Shown here: one piece after another, positions 42,754 through 50,891 of the stretch
How the letters are laid out: each line of letters starts with the position of its first letter
How positions within the stretch are numbered: position 1 is the stretch's first letter
Assembly (NCBI RefSeq): GCF_001956045.1
Contig: NZ_MRTH01000016.1
Location: 62,001 to 126,000 of the forward strand
Reading direction: 5' to 3'
DNA length: 64,000 nucleotides
From: Paenibacillus sp. FSL H7-0331
Lineage (GTDB): Bacteria; Bacillota; Bacilli; Paenibacillales; NBRC-103111
The notes under the pieces: model-generated
Told to the model about the DNA's origin: nothing
Database searches by the model: none
What the model saw: only the letters and a program-made list of their open reading frames with translations
Position numbers and translations under genes: made by a program

Positions 42754-45051
42754 GTGGCAATAATTAATTGCCTAAGTATCGCAGATACGTATACCAACAA
42801 TCAATTTTCAACAACTGTAAACGTAAATTACGGTTCCTCGTGGCTCATCCCTCTAGATTCCCATTGCAGAGGGTTTATAAAATTTGATCTATCTGGAATA
42901 CCTGCGGGTTCCGTTATAAACAGTGCATCCATTGTCTTGACTCCTTATCAAACAATAACAGGTGGAGTAAACTGGGGAATGAGTTTAGCGGACGCTAATC
43001 GTCCTTGGGATGAGTTTACCATAACTGCCAACAATGCATCTGTTGGCTATAACAATCCGTTAAGTTGGTATGCACTTATAACATACCCTGCAAATCAGTC
43101 AATTACAATTAGTGATGTTACTGTAAAGACTTGGGTGAATCTGTGGGTAAACCACTCTTCAACCAATCCAAATTATGGAATAGTGCTTTCTTGGTTTTTG
43201 GGTTATCTTACTTTCTTTACCAGAGAATGTTCCAGTAATGGATATCCTGCAAGTTATGCGCCATATATAGTTGTAGATTACACGCCGCCAAATACTGCGC
43301 CTAACCCACCTGTAATTACAACTCCAAACTGGAACATATTCGGAACATCCAGTCCTACATTTACTTGGAATTTTAATGATCCGGACTCAGGTGATTATCA
43401 GACGGCATATTGGGTTGACCTCTATGGAGCAGACAATGCAACACTTATTAGTAGCACAGGATGGATAGCATCAGGAGCAGGTTATCACACCATTACAGGT
43501 GTGGGGGACGGTAACTATCATTTTAGGGTGTACACACGAGATAAACAAGGTGTACAATCCACCTATAGCGTTATAGGATTTCAGGTAGATACAGCGCCAC
43601 CAACAATAACATCTGTACAAGGGACAACCTATCAAAGCATCACACCTAACTCCACCTTTAGAGTACACGCATATGGGGTATCTGACAATATTGCAGGTGT
43701 GTCTATGGTTCGTTTCCCGACCGCAGGGCCGGGATATGACTTCCAATGGAGAGACGGAAGTCATGCAGGTGGCGGGACTTGGTACTGTGATATTCCAATT
43801 AGTGCTTACAACAATAATGAGGGGACTTATACCACACATGTTTACACGTACGATGCCGTAGGCAACAGTGCAATGGTGGGACAAATCCTAACCTATGCAG
43901 ACAGAACCCCACCGACCTTAGGCAATCCGAGCCCACAGCAGTATACAACAGGAACTTCAGCAACCGTATATGTGGACGGAGTGACAGATAGTGGCACAGG
44001 TATCAATAGGGTCCAGGTATATCAGGTACGCCCCGATGGGTCCTATTATGATATAGGAAATGCTTCAGCTGTTGAGGGAAACCGTTACTCTATCAATGTG
44101 TTGAATATAAATGTTGAGGGCAACTGGCAGTTTCATTTCCGTGCATACGATAATGCTGGAAACGCTGCACTTGGTGGAAGCTACGTAGCTGCTTATGTAA
44201 TGCGCGATACGACTGCTCCAGTTATCGGAAATGGAGACGGAGATCGGTACTCTAATCAAAACTCGGGTGTTATCCGTCATACCATAACGAATGTTGCAGA
44301 TGCCACGTCTGGAGTTGCCCGAGTCGGTGTTTTTTATAGAAAATCAACCGATAACGGTGCAACATGGGGAGTTTGGAGTACTGAACTGGCGGCTGTCAGT
44401 AGTGGATCTAACTGGTACTACGATATTCCTATTAATGGAGATGGCAAATATCAGGTAGATTTCCGGGCGTATGACCGTGCTAATAACGTTTCTAATAACA
44501 ATAGTCCATACACGATGTACACAACCATCGATTCAGCTTTGTCATCTGATCCCAACCCTCAAGTCATCTATGGGACAACAAGCGCGAGCTTTACTTGGAA
44601 TGCATTCTCTGATCCGAGTCCGTCCTCGGGTCGGAAAACGACAAATTTCACTTTAGGAGAATGGAACGGATCGGCTTATTTGGGAACCCCTCTTTTTCAA
44701 TCAGCCGATGTAGGTAATGTTCTCTCCAAGACAGTGACCGGACTTATTCCTGGAAAGCGTTATCGGTATACTGTATCTTACACCGATAATTCTAATAATA
44801 TCGGTTCTTTTACGTACAAGGAGTTTATTACCAAAAAGCAAATCGGTACCAGTAAATTGAAGACAGCAAGCGGAGGTGTGATTAATCTGCCCATTTACGC
44901 TTTGTCCTCAGGTGTGCTGGGATCTAAAGCGTGTCGTGTGGCTGTTGCTGGAGGTACTATAGGATGCTATGAGCTTGTATTGCCAACGGACCCAAATGCA
45001 AGTGCGAAACGGATTTATACATCACAAGGCACTTATGCAATTGCTAAGTAG
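42754..45051 (+). CDS. Large multi-domain receptor-binding/adhesin-like tail protein
   Basis: A 765-residue protein. Residues ~1-170 match the DNRLRE fold (DTYTNNQFSTTVNVNYGSSW, RGFIKFDLSGIPAGSVI). One Ig/FN3-like domain at ~180-275 follows. Then come three GBS-Bsp-like repeats at ~276-590 (YTTHVYTYDAVGNSAMVG; WQFHFRAYDNAGNAALGG; YQVDFRAYDRANNVSNNN). An FN3-like domain at ~600-695 and a short C-terminal domain end it. There is no signal peptide, so it is a particle component rather than a secreted adhesin. GGAGGTGAG precedes GTG 42754. It is the last gene of the tail operon and visibly A+T-richer than the structural genes. Confidence 0.8.
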   Translation: MAIINCLSIADTYTNNQFSTTVNVNYGSSWLIPLDSHCRGFIKFDLSGIPAGSVINSASIVLTPYQTITGGVNWGMSLADANRPWDEFTITANNASVGYNNPLSWYALITYPANQSITISDVTVKTWVNLWVNHSSTNPNYGIVLSWFLGYLTFFTRECSSNGYPASYAPYIVVDYTPPNTAPNPPVITTPNWNIFGTSSPTFTWNFNDPDSGDYQTAYWVDLYGADNATLISSTGWIASGAGYHTITGVGDGNYHFRVYTRDKQGVQSTYSVIGFQVDTAPPTITSVQGTTYQSITPNSTFRVHAYGVSDNIAGVSMVRFPTAGPGYDFQWRDGSHAGGGTWYCDIPISAYNNNEGTYTTHVYTYDAVGNSAMVGQILTYADRTPPTLGNPSPQQYTTGTSATVYVDGVTDSGTGINRVQVYQVRPDGSYYDIGNASAVEGNRYSINVLNINVEGNWQFHFRAYDNAGNAALGGSYVAAYVMRDTTAPVIGNGDGDRYSNQNSGVIRHTITNVADATSGVARVGVFYRKSTDNGATWGVWSTELAAVSSGSNWYYDIPINGDGKYQVDFRAYDRANNVSNNNSPYTMYTTIDSALSSDPNPQVIYGTTSASFTWNAFSDPSPSSGRKTTNFTLGEWNGSAYLGTPLFQSADVGNVLSKTVTGLIPGKRYRYTVSYTDNSNNIGSFTYKEFITKKQIGTSKLKTASGGVINLPIYALSSGVLGSKACRVAVAGGTIGCYELVLPTDPNASAKRIYTSQGTYAIAK

Positions 45052-45169
45052 TTATAATCTCTAAATGGCCAGAAACAGTTTCGATCATTAATGTACTTGG
45101 ATTTACGTATTCACTTTTTGGTATACGGAATGCTTATTGCTGTAGATTTAGTGCCAATGAGCGCAATCA

Positions 45170-45220
45170 AAAGGAGGAGATGTCCCTCAAGCAGCCAAGC
45201 TGCTGGTGACATCTCCTTTT
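45170..45220. terminator. Bidirectional terminator after the tail operon
   Basis: GGAGATGTC (45176-45184) pairs with GACATCTCC (45208-45216), flanked by AAAA and TTTT. An inner AGCAGC/GCTGCT stem closes the loop. It ends the tail operon on the plus strand and the TPR gene on the minus strand. Confidence 0.85.
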
Positions 45221-45242
45221 CACGTCATAAGTAACTCGCGAT

Positions 45243-46133
45243 TTATGATTGTTTTCTAAAAATCGATCGCCAGCCGAACACCTTGGCTTTAACCAGGAGC
45301 TTGCTCGTCCAATGCGAGAGGACATGCAGCACGATGAATAGGAGTATCAACGGTTTGAATAGAAGCCAGGCGACGACCCAGGTGAGGAAGATTTGCCACG
45401 GCTTCATCTTTTTGATAAATGAGGGCAAAAGAAGTAAGCGGTAAAACCAATAGCTTTTTTGCAGGCTTTTCAGGTATTCCCGGCGGATCTGTGCATCTGT
45501 GGGATCGAGTCTTATTGCATTTTTCAAATACTCCTGTTCTTTATCGTAGTCGCCTCTTTTTTCAGCGGCCCAGGCCAGATAGAGAAAGGTTTGATCGTGA
45601 TCCGGGTTCTGGAACAAGGCGGCTTGCTCAGATGCCAGCGAAGCCTGAAAATTGCGGGCATTGGCATGCAGATAGCTGTCACCAGCCAAGTACAAGGAGT
45701 TGTCGGGAGCCAACTGCAGCGCTTGGTCCAGTTCCTCCCTCGCTTGCTGAAGCTTGCCCTTTTTGTGATACAAATTAAAGCTGAGGAACAAATAATGGCT
45801 TTCATAGGGATCGATACGCTGCGCTTCCTTGACCGCCTGCAAATACTCCTTTTCCTTACCCTGGGAATATAAAACAATGACACGCACGAACCAGCCGATT
45901 TTATTCTCGGGGTCATATTTCAGAGATTCTGCCGACCAATGCAGGGCTTTGTCATACTTACCGGATTTCATATAGATTTGGGCAAGCATCCCATAAGCAT
46001 TGGCATTGTCGGGCTCCTCCCTGAGCCACTGCTCGGCCTCAGAAATCGCTTCGTCAAAGCGTCTCCAGTTCGTCAGCTGAAACACCCGGGTCATATGGTC
46101 AGATTGCTCATAACGCAAGGACACCGCAATCAC
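45243..46133 (-). CDS. TPR protein with C-terminal membrane segment
   Basis: A 296-residue protein. Residues ~15-210 are tetratricopeptide repeats (AYGMLAQIYMKSGKYDKALH; WSAESLKYDPENKIGWFVRV; FLYLAWAAEKRGDYDKEQEY). A hydrophobic stretch at ~240-270 (IFLTWVVAWLLFKPLILLFI) anchors it with the repeats cytoplasmic. It is encoded 14 nt after the AAA+ ATPase gene, with GTG start and AGAAGG before it. This looks like a membrane-bound adaptor for the ATPase (inference). Confidence 0.82.
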   Translation of the reverse strand: MIAVSLRYEQSDHMTRVFQLTNWRRFDEAISEAEQWLREEPDNANAYGMLAQIYMKSGKYDKALHWSAESLKYDPENKIGWFVRVIVLYSQGKEKEYLQAVKEAQRIDPYESHYLFLSFNLYHKKGKLQQAREELDQALQLAPDNSLYLAGDSYLHANARNFQASLASEQAALFQNPDHDQTFLYLAWAAEKRGDYDKEQEYLKNAIRLDPTDAQIRREYLKSLQKSYWFYRLLLLPSFIKKMKPWQIFLTWVVAWLLFKPLILLFIVLHVLSHWTSKLLVKAKVFGWRSIFRKQS

Positions 46134-46147
46134 CTGCAGCCTTCTTC

Positions 46148-47104
46148 TTATTTGATTCGATAGGTTTTGATATACTCCAGCACATGCTCATAGTCTTTGT
46201 TAATATCGCTGAAGGTTGCATAATTTTTGGCCGTTGAAAACCAATCCAGTGTGGTCGCCTTGCGGCCTGTTACACTCTTTTTCAGATCGTGGTCCGTAAT
46301 GGGCTGGATGTCTCCGCTCTCCAGGGATCGCTCCAGGGCTTGCTCAATTGCATCCCGGACCACCTGCTCGAGATCCGCACCCGAGAAGTGTGTAGTTTGC
46401 TCGGCCCACTTCTTCAGATTTAAAGGCTCCTGTGGCTTGCCCTCCAGCTTCAACCCCAGAATTAATTCCCTCTCGGCAGCTTCCGGTGGCGGTACAAATA
46501 CCAGATGATTAAAGCGTCCTGGGCGGCGCAGCGCGGAATCCAGATACCATGGCGTGTTGGTGGCACCAACAACGAGCACCTCATGATTGTACGATTGCAG
46601 GCCATCCAGCTCCGTTAACAGTTGATTGACGAGCATGCGATCGTGGTGCTGATGCATTTGATGACGGCTCCCGCCCATAGCGTCAAGCTCATCAATAAAA
46701 ATGACACACGGTTTTTCGGCGCGAGCCTTTTCAAAAAAATCATGCAAATTGTGCTCGCTCTGCCCCGCATACATCGATAAAATAGCCTGCAGCTCAATAT
46801 GAAGGAAATTGGCATTAATCTCACCAGCGATAGCACGGGCGAGAAAGGTTTTGCCGCAGCCGGGAGGCCCATAGAGCAGTAAGCTGCCGCCAGCGCTTTT
46901 ACCGAATGCCTGAAACATTTCCGGCTGCTTGAGCGGGAGTATAAAGTTCATACGGATTTTCTTCTTGATCTGCTCCATGCCGCCAACCTGCTCAAACGTA
47001 ATACGGGGTTGTTCCATTTCGATCAGATGATTTCGCTCTTTATTAAATGAAATGACCTTTAATTTGTTCTTTCTTTCGTCTTTACCTTGGGTATCATCGG
47101 ACAT
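46148..47104 (-). CDS. AAA+ ATPase, FtsH/CDC48-like single domain
   Basis: A 318-residue ATPase. Walker A is LLYGPPGCGKTF, the pore-loop-like region is ILSMYAGQSE, Walker B is CVIFIDELDAMGG, and sensor/arginine finger GATNTPWYLDSALRRPGRF is present. The C-terminal lid has HFSGADLEQVVRDAIEQALE. It lacks the metallopeptidase of FtsH and the membrane segments, so it is an unfoldase or remodelling factor. ATG 47104 follows AAGGAG; the ATG at 47140 has none. It is followed by the TPR gene in a two-gene minus-strand operon next to the phage-tail operon. Confidence 0.88.
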   Translation of the reverse strand: MSDDTQGKDERKNKLKVISFNKERNHLIEMEQPRITFEQVGGMEQIKKKIRMNFILPLKQPEMFQAFGKSAGGSLLLYGPPGCGKTFLARAIAGEINANFLHIELQAILSMYAGQSEHNLHDFFEKARAEKPCVIFIDELDAMGGSRHQMHQHHDRMLVNQLLTELDGLQSYNHEVLVVGATNTPWYLDSALRRPGRFNHLVFVPPPEAAERELILGLKLEGKPQEPLNLKKWAEQTTHFSGADLEQVVRDAIEQALERSLESGDIQPITDHDLKKSVTGRKATTLDWFSTAKNYATFSDINKDYEHVLEYIKTYRIK

Positions 47105-47268
47105 TAGCTTCAACTCCTTAAAGGGTAAGAAGAACATCATCCATTCGAACTTGAATTTAATATGATTTTATCAGCAAAGCCACGGCGGTTTCAAGTTTCT
47201 TGACTTCATGGCAACCGGTAGTTGTTCTGAAAATAACGATGGGATTTGTAAAATGAACGCCTCAGTAT

Positions 47269-47298
47269 CGATTTTGATGATCTGTTTCGATTTTGAAG
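47269..47298 (+). promoter_or_regulatory. Tandem response-regulator boxes upstream of the PL6 lyase gene
   Basis: CGATTTTGATGATCTGTTT is followed by CGATTTTGAAGG, giving two CGATTTTGA words 19 bp apart. A near-copy of the whole element (CGATTTTAATGATCTATTTC then CGATTTTGATGG) lies at 58977-59008 before a solute-binding protein gene of the same locus. A conserved tandem in two promoters of one pathway is a strong candidate binding site for the AraC-type regulator at 49869-50891. Confidence 0.7.
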
Positions 47299-47334
47299 GT
47301 TTACTTTTGGGTAGGCTTGTTGCAACAATGGCAA

Positions 47335-47369
47335 TAGAGTGCACTCTAACCATTTGAAAGCGTTTTAAA
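47335..47369 (+). promoter_or_regulatory. Palindrome and cre-like site before the PL6 lyase gene
   Basis: TAGAGTGCACTCTA (47335-47348) is a perfect 14-bp palindrome. TTGAAAGCGTTTTAAA (47354-47369) matches the CcpA cre consensus WTGAAARCGYTTWCW with only the late C replaced by A. Both lie between the response-regulator boxes and the start codon. Confidence 0.6.
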
Positions 47370-47390
47370 AAAATGAAAAGGACGTGTGCA

Positions 47391-49718
47391 ATGGTAAAGC
47401 GTAAACAAGTTTGTGCGTTGGTGGTGTTCATTTATTTAATGGTAACGATGCTCCCGATCTCCGCTACTTATGCCGCAGATGCGAAGTTTATCATCCCGAT
47501 AACCAACGTAACGGCGAGCGGCAATGATGGAAACGAACCGAAAAATGTACTGGACGGCAATTTGACTACTCGCTGGTCGTCTAGTGGCGACGGGCAGTGG
47601 ATTCAGTTTGATTTGGGGACGGACCTCAAGAAGCTGGCTTATGTAAAAATGGCTTTTTTGAACGGTGATACACGCACATCAACCTTTGATATTCAAACCT
47701 CCACGGACAATGTAACCTTTACGACAGTGCGCTCTAACGTCACGAGCAGCTTGAGTGCAAGCCTGCAAACCTTTGATTTTACGGATGTAGATCCAGTTCG
47801 TTATGTGAAAATTATTGGACACGGCAACTCTGTGAATGCGTGGAACAGCTACACGGAAGTGGAGATTTACGGAGATGCATCGGCAAACAATGCAGCAGTA
47901 GACGTCAAATTGACGGTTCCTGCCGCTTCGATCAGCGATAGTGGCAATGACGGTAATGTGCCGGCCAATACAGTAGACGGGAATACAGCGACCCGTTGGT
48001 CGAGTAACGGTGATGGTCAATGGATCCAATATGATTTGGGGTCCAGCAAGACCGTGTCTTATATCAAGCTGGCTCCTTTTAACGGCGCTGCAAGAACCTT
48101 TACCTTCGATATACTGACATCTGCAGATAATGTGACGTTTACAACGGCGCGGTCCAATGTGACCAGCAGTTTGAGTGATGCCCTGCAGACATTTGATTTT
48201 CCCGATGTGTCGAATGCCCGCTATGTGCGAATTGTTGGCCATGGTAATTCGAGCAGCACCTGGAACAGCTACAGCGAGGTTGAAATATATGGGCACAGTG
48301 AAGCGAGTACAGGTGTGGTGAACGTGTCGACGGCGGCCCAATTGGCGACCGCGATTAGTAATGCGTCTGCAGGCACAACGATTGTACTTGCGAATGGCAA
48401 CTACTCGGCTTCAGGCCCAATCCAGATTGCTGGTAAAAACGGTACAGCCAGCAGCCCGATCAAGCTTATTGCGGCCAATCAGGGTCAGGCAATTATTAAC
48501 GGCGGTGCATTTTTCTATGTGCAAAACTCATCTTATGTGACCCTCGAAGGACTGAAATTTACGCAGCCAGGCAGCTCAACGAACGCATCGTTTGACAAAT
48601 CGGCTGTTATTTTGGACGGATCGAACAATATAAGGCTGACACGCAATTTGTTTGCTTTATCAGAGAGTGGTACCAATTCGATGTGGGTTCAGGTCAGGGG
48701 TGTGAACAGCCATCATAACCAGATCGACCACAATGATTTTGGCGGAAAGAAGGATACGGCTCCGCTCATTGCCTATGAGGGCGATGGCAATGGCAATATT
48801 TCGCAGTATGATACGATCGAATACAACTATTTCCACGATGTCGGTCCCTGGGTAGCGAACGGCAAGGAAACGATACGTTTGGGGTTGTCCGGAATTTCGT
48901 TGTCCAACGGGTATAACACGATCCAGTACAATCTGTTCGAGAACTGCGACGGCGAGCCGGAAATCGTATCGGTCAAAAGCAGCAACAACACAGTCCGATA
49001 TAACACGTTTAAAACCTCGAAGGGTGGGCTGACGTCCAGACATGGCCACAGCAACAGCTTCTACGGCAACTTCTTCCTTGGAGACGGGGTTGAAACTGAA
49101 GAGGCAGGAATTCGAATTTACGGCAACGATCATAAGATCTACAACAATTACATGGAAAACCTGACGCAAAGCGCGATCATCATCGACAGCGGTAGCTTTG
49201 ATGGCGGAACGGGTGGTTATCCGCCGAATCCGACACCGACACAGTTAACGGCACAATGGAAGGTTTATCGCGCACAGGTCGTCAACAATACGATTGTGAA
49301 CAGCACCTCGGGGATCATCGTCGGATCGGGTAAAACCTATGCTCCAGAGGACGTCAAGGTGGCTAACAATATTGTGAAAAATTCAACAGGAACGCTCTAT
49401 AATGAAGCGGCAACGACGAATACCGTATTCGAAGGAAATCTCGGTTACGGAAGCACCTTGAACAATAAATCAAGAACGACGGGTGAAATTCGTCTTGCTG
49501 ACCCGTTGTTCAGAACGTTTAATGGACTGCAAAAGCTATCATCCACCAGCACGGCCGCGATTAACTCTGCAGTTGGCAGCTATACGTACGTCACCACAGA
49601 CATGGATGGAGAAACCCGTTCCATAAACGATGTGGGTGCGGACGAATATTCCGCCTCAACCGCTATTCCTGTCGTTCATCAGCTATCGCCTTCCGAGGTA
49701 GGAACGAACGCCCCTTAA
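47391..49718 (+). CDS. Secreted PL6-type polysaccharide lyase with two F5/8C domains
   Basis: A 775-residue exported protein. Signal peptide ~1-27 (ends ISATYA-A). Two F5/8 type C (discoidin) domains follow at ~35-160 and ~175-305, each with ...RWSS-x-GDGQWIQ-x-DLG. The PL6 right-handed beta helix (alginate lyase/chondroitinase B family) occupies ~310-690. Putative catalytic Lys is in EIVSVKSSNNTVRYN and Arg in GGLTSRHGHSN, as in PL6 enzymes. It cuts a uronic-acid-containing polysaccharide outside the cell by beta-elimination; the polymer is not certain. It is transcribed alone before the regulator genes. Confidence 0.88.
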   Translation: MVKRKQVCALVVFIYLMVTMLPISATYAADAKFIIPITNVTASGNDGNEPKNVLDGNLTTRWSSSGDGQWIQFDLGTDLKKLAYVKMAFLNGDTRTSTFDIQTSTDNVTFTTVRSNVTSSLSASLQTFDFTDVDPVRYVKIIGHGNSVNAWNSYTEVEIYGDASANNAAVDVKLTVPAASISDSGNDGNVPANTVDGNTATRWSSNGDGQWIQYDLGSSKTVSYIKLAPFNGAARTFTFDILTSADNVTFTTARSNVTSSLSDALQTFDFPDVSNARYVRIVGHGNSSSTWNSYSEVEIYGHSEASTGVVNVSTAAQLATAISNASAGTTIVLANGNYSASGPIQIAGKNGTASSPIKLIAANQGQAIINGGAFFYVQNSSYVTLEGLKFTQPGSSTNASFDKSAVILDGSNNIRLTRNLFALSESGTNSMWVQVRGVNSHHNQIDHNDFGGKKDTAPLIAYEGDGNGNISQYDTIEYNYFHDVGPWVANGKETIRLGLSGISLSNGYNTIQYNLFENCDGEPEIVSVKSSNNTVRYNTFKTSKGGLTSRHGHSNSFYGNFFLGDGVETEEAGIRIYGNDHKIYNNYMENLTQSAIIIDSGSFDGGTGGYPPNPTPTQLTAQWKVYRAQVVNNTIVNSTSGIIVGSGKTYAPEDVKVANNIVKNSTGTLYNEAATTNTVFEGNLGYGSTLNNKSRTTGEIRLADPLFRTFNGLQKLSSTSTAAINSAVGSYTYVTTDMDGETRSINDVGADEYSASTAIPVVHQLSPSEVGTNAP
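47475..48310 (+). repeat. Internal repeat: two tandem F5/8C modules
   Basis: The two modules share long stretches at protein and DNA level, e.g. SADNVTFTTARSNVTSSLSD and STDNVTFTTVRSNVTSSLSA, YVKIIGHGNS and YVRIVGHGNS, NSYTEVEIYG and NSYSEVEIYG. The similarity points to a recent duplication of a carbohydrate-binding module rather than independent domains. Confidence 0.85.
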
Positions 49719-49753
49719 GGCTGATATGTAAGCCAAGCATGGATAAGTGAGCT

Positions 49754-49789
49754 GAAAGTCCGTTCCTCCGGGGACGGACTTTCGATTTT
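49754..49789 (+). terminator. Terminator after the lyase gene
   Basis: GAAAGTCCGT (49754-49763) pairs with ACGGACTTTC (49774-49783), 10-nt loop, followed by GATTTT. It separates the lyase transcript from the regulator genes. Confidence 0.85.
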
Positions 49790-49868
49790 GAAGATCCTTT
49801 CGAGGTTTTAACGATATCCAAATGACAGCCGTTCATCGGATAATGACGATAGGATGGGGGGAACACAA

Positions 49869-50891
49869 ATGGCTACAATCTTTGTCGTTGATGACGAGCC
49901 GATTATTGGGATTGGATTGAAAGCGTTAATCGGAGAGTACAAGCGATTTCACGATATTCAGACGTTTACGGATAGTGTGAAGGCATTATCGCAGATGGTA
50001 TCGAATCCGCCCGATGTTCTGCTAACCGATATTCGGATGCCTCGAATGGACGGTTTGGAGTTGTGCAGACAAATCCAACTGCATAAGCTGTCCACACAAA
50101 TCGTGGTTTTGTCGGGCCATGGGGACTTTGCTTACGCACAAAAAAGTATGTCCTATGGAGCCAAGGAATATTTGCTGAAGCCGATCACCGAAATCGAGCT
50201 TTTTCCAGTGCTGGATAAGCTGCTTGCGGAACGGGAGGCTCCGGTATTTTCTTATGCCGATTTAGAGCGGTGGATCGATCAATTGGAAGAATCCATATGG
50301 ATGCTGGATCGGATACGCGTACAAGAGCTGCTCTCGCAGGGCAAGGATGAGTTATTGGCGGGCGTTACAGGGGCTCATCTACGCCAGAGGGTGTTCGACG
50401 GAATGATGCTGCTCGCCAGAAAGCTGAATGCCCGCGGCGTGTATCGATTTGAAACGGAATCATTGATGGCGGCCAATGCCGAGCATACATTGACTTACGA
50501 GCAGTTCCAATCGGAGATAGCCGCTTGGCTCCAGCAATTGGGTGCACAACGTAATCACGAAACGATCAATGTACTTGAAGCGGCTCTCTGTTATATCGAT
50601 GCGAATCTGTTCGATGAGAACCTTACGCTGGACCGGGTTGCCGAGCGATTGGGCATTACGCCAACCTATTTCAGCCACTATTTTAAGAAAAAAACGAACG
50701 AAACCTTTGTCCAATATCGCTTGCGCAAACGAATGGAGAAGGCGAAGCAGCTGCTTGCTGTTCCGCATCACAAGATCATTGATATTGTCGGCGAGATCGG
50801 CTATGACAGCTATCCCCATTTTTCCAGAACCTTTAAGAAATCAACCGGTTATTCACCTACCGAATATCGTGCTTTGCTGGGGATCCAGTAA
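49869..50891 (+). CDS. YesN-type response regulator with AraC DNA-binding domain
   Basis: A 340-residue protein. Receiver domain ~1-118: acidic pair VVDDEP, phosphoacceptor Asp in LLTDIRMPRMDG, Lys in YLLKPI. Linker ~120-230, then two helix-turn-helix motifs (~240-335): VAERLGITPTYFSHYFKKKT and IVGEIGYDSYPHFSRTFKKS. ATG 49869 follows GGGGGG by 7 nt. Its stop overlaps the kinase ATG. It likely activates lyase and importer genes when phosphorylated. Confidence 0.93.
   Translation: MATIFVVDDEPIIGIGLKALIGEYKRFHDIQTFTDSVKALSQMVSNPPDVLLTDIRMPRMDGLELCRQIQLHKLSTQIVVLSGHGDFAYAQKSMSYGAKEYLLKPITEIELFPVLDKLLAEREAPVFSYADLERWIDQLEESIWMLDRIRVQELLSQGKDELLAGVTGAHLRQRVFDGMMLLARKLNARGVYRFETESLMAANAEHTLTYEQFQSEIAAWLQQLGAQRNHETINVLEAALCYIDANLFDENLTLDRVAERLGITPTYFSHYFKKKTNETFVQYRLRKRMEKAKQLLAVPHHKIIDIVGEIGYDSYPHFSRTFKKSTGYSPTEYRALLGIQ

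Noticed and set aside
30301..45051. Complete inducible prophage
   Set aside because: No head, packaging, replication or integration genes and no att-like direct repeats were seen; flanks are ordinary chromosomal genes.
42754..45051. Secreted cell-surface adhesin unrelated to the tail locus
   Set aside because: It has no signal peptide, LPXTG or other anchor and follows the fibre genes on the same strand within the same operon.
30301..45051. Type VI secretion system
   Set aside because: No TssJLM membrane complex, ClpV or Hcp/VgrG genes; sheath and baseplate proteins are PBSX-like.
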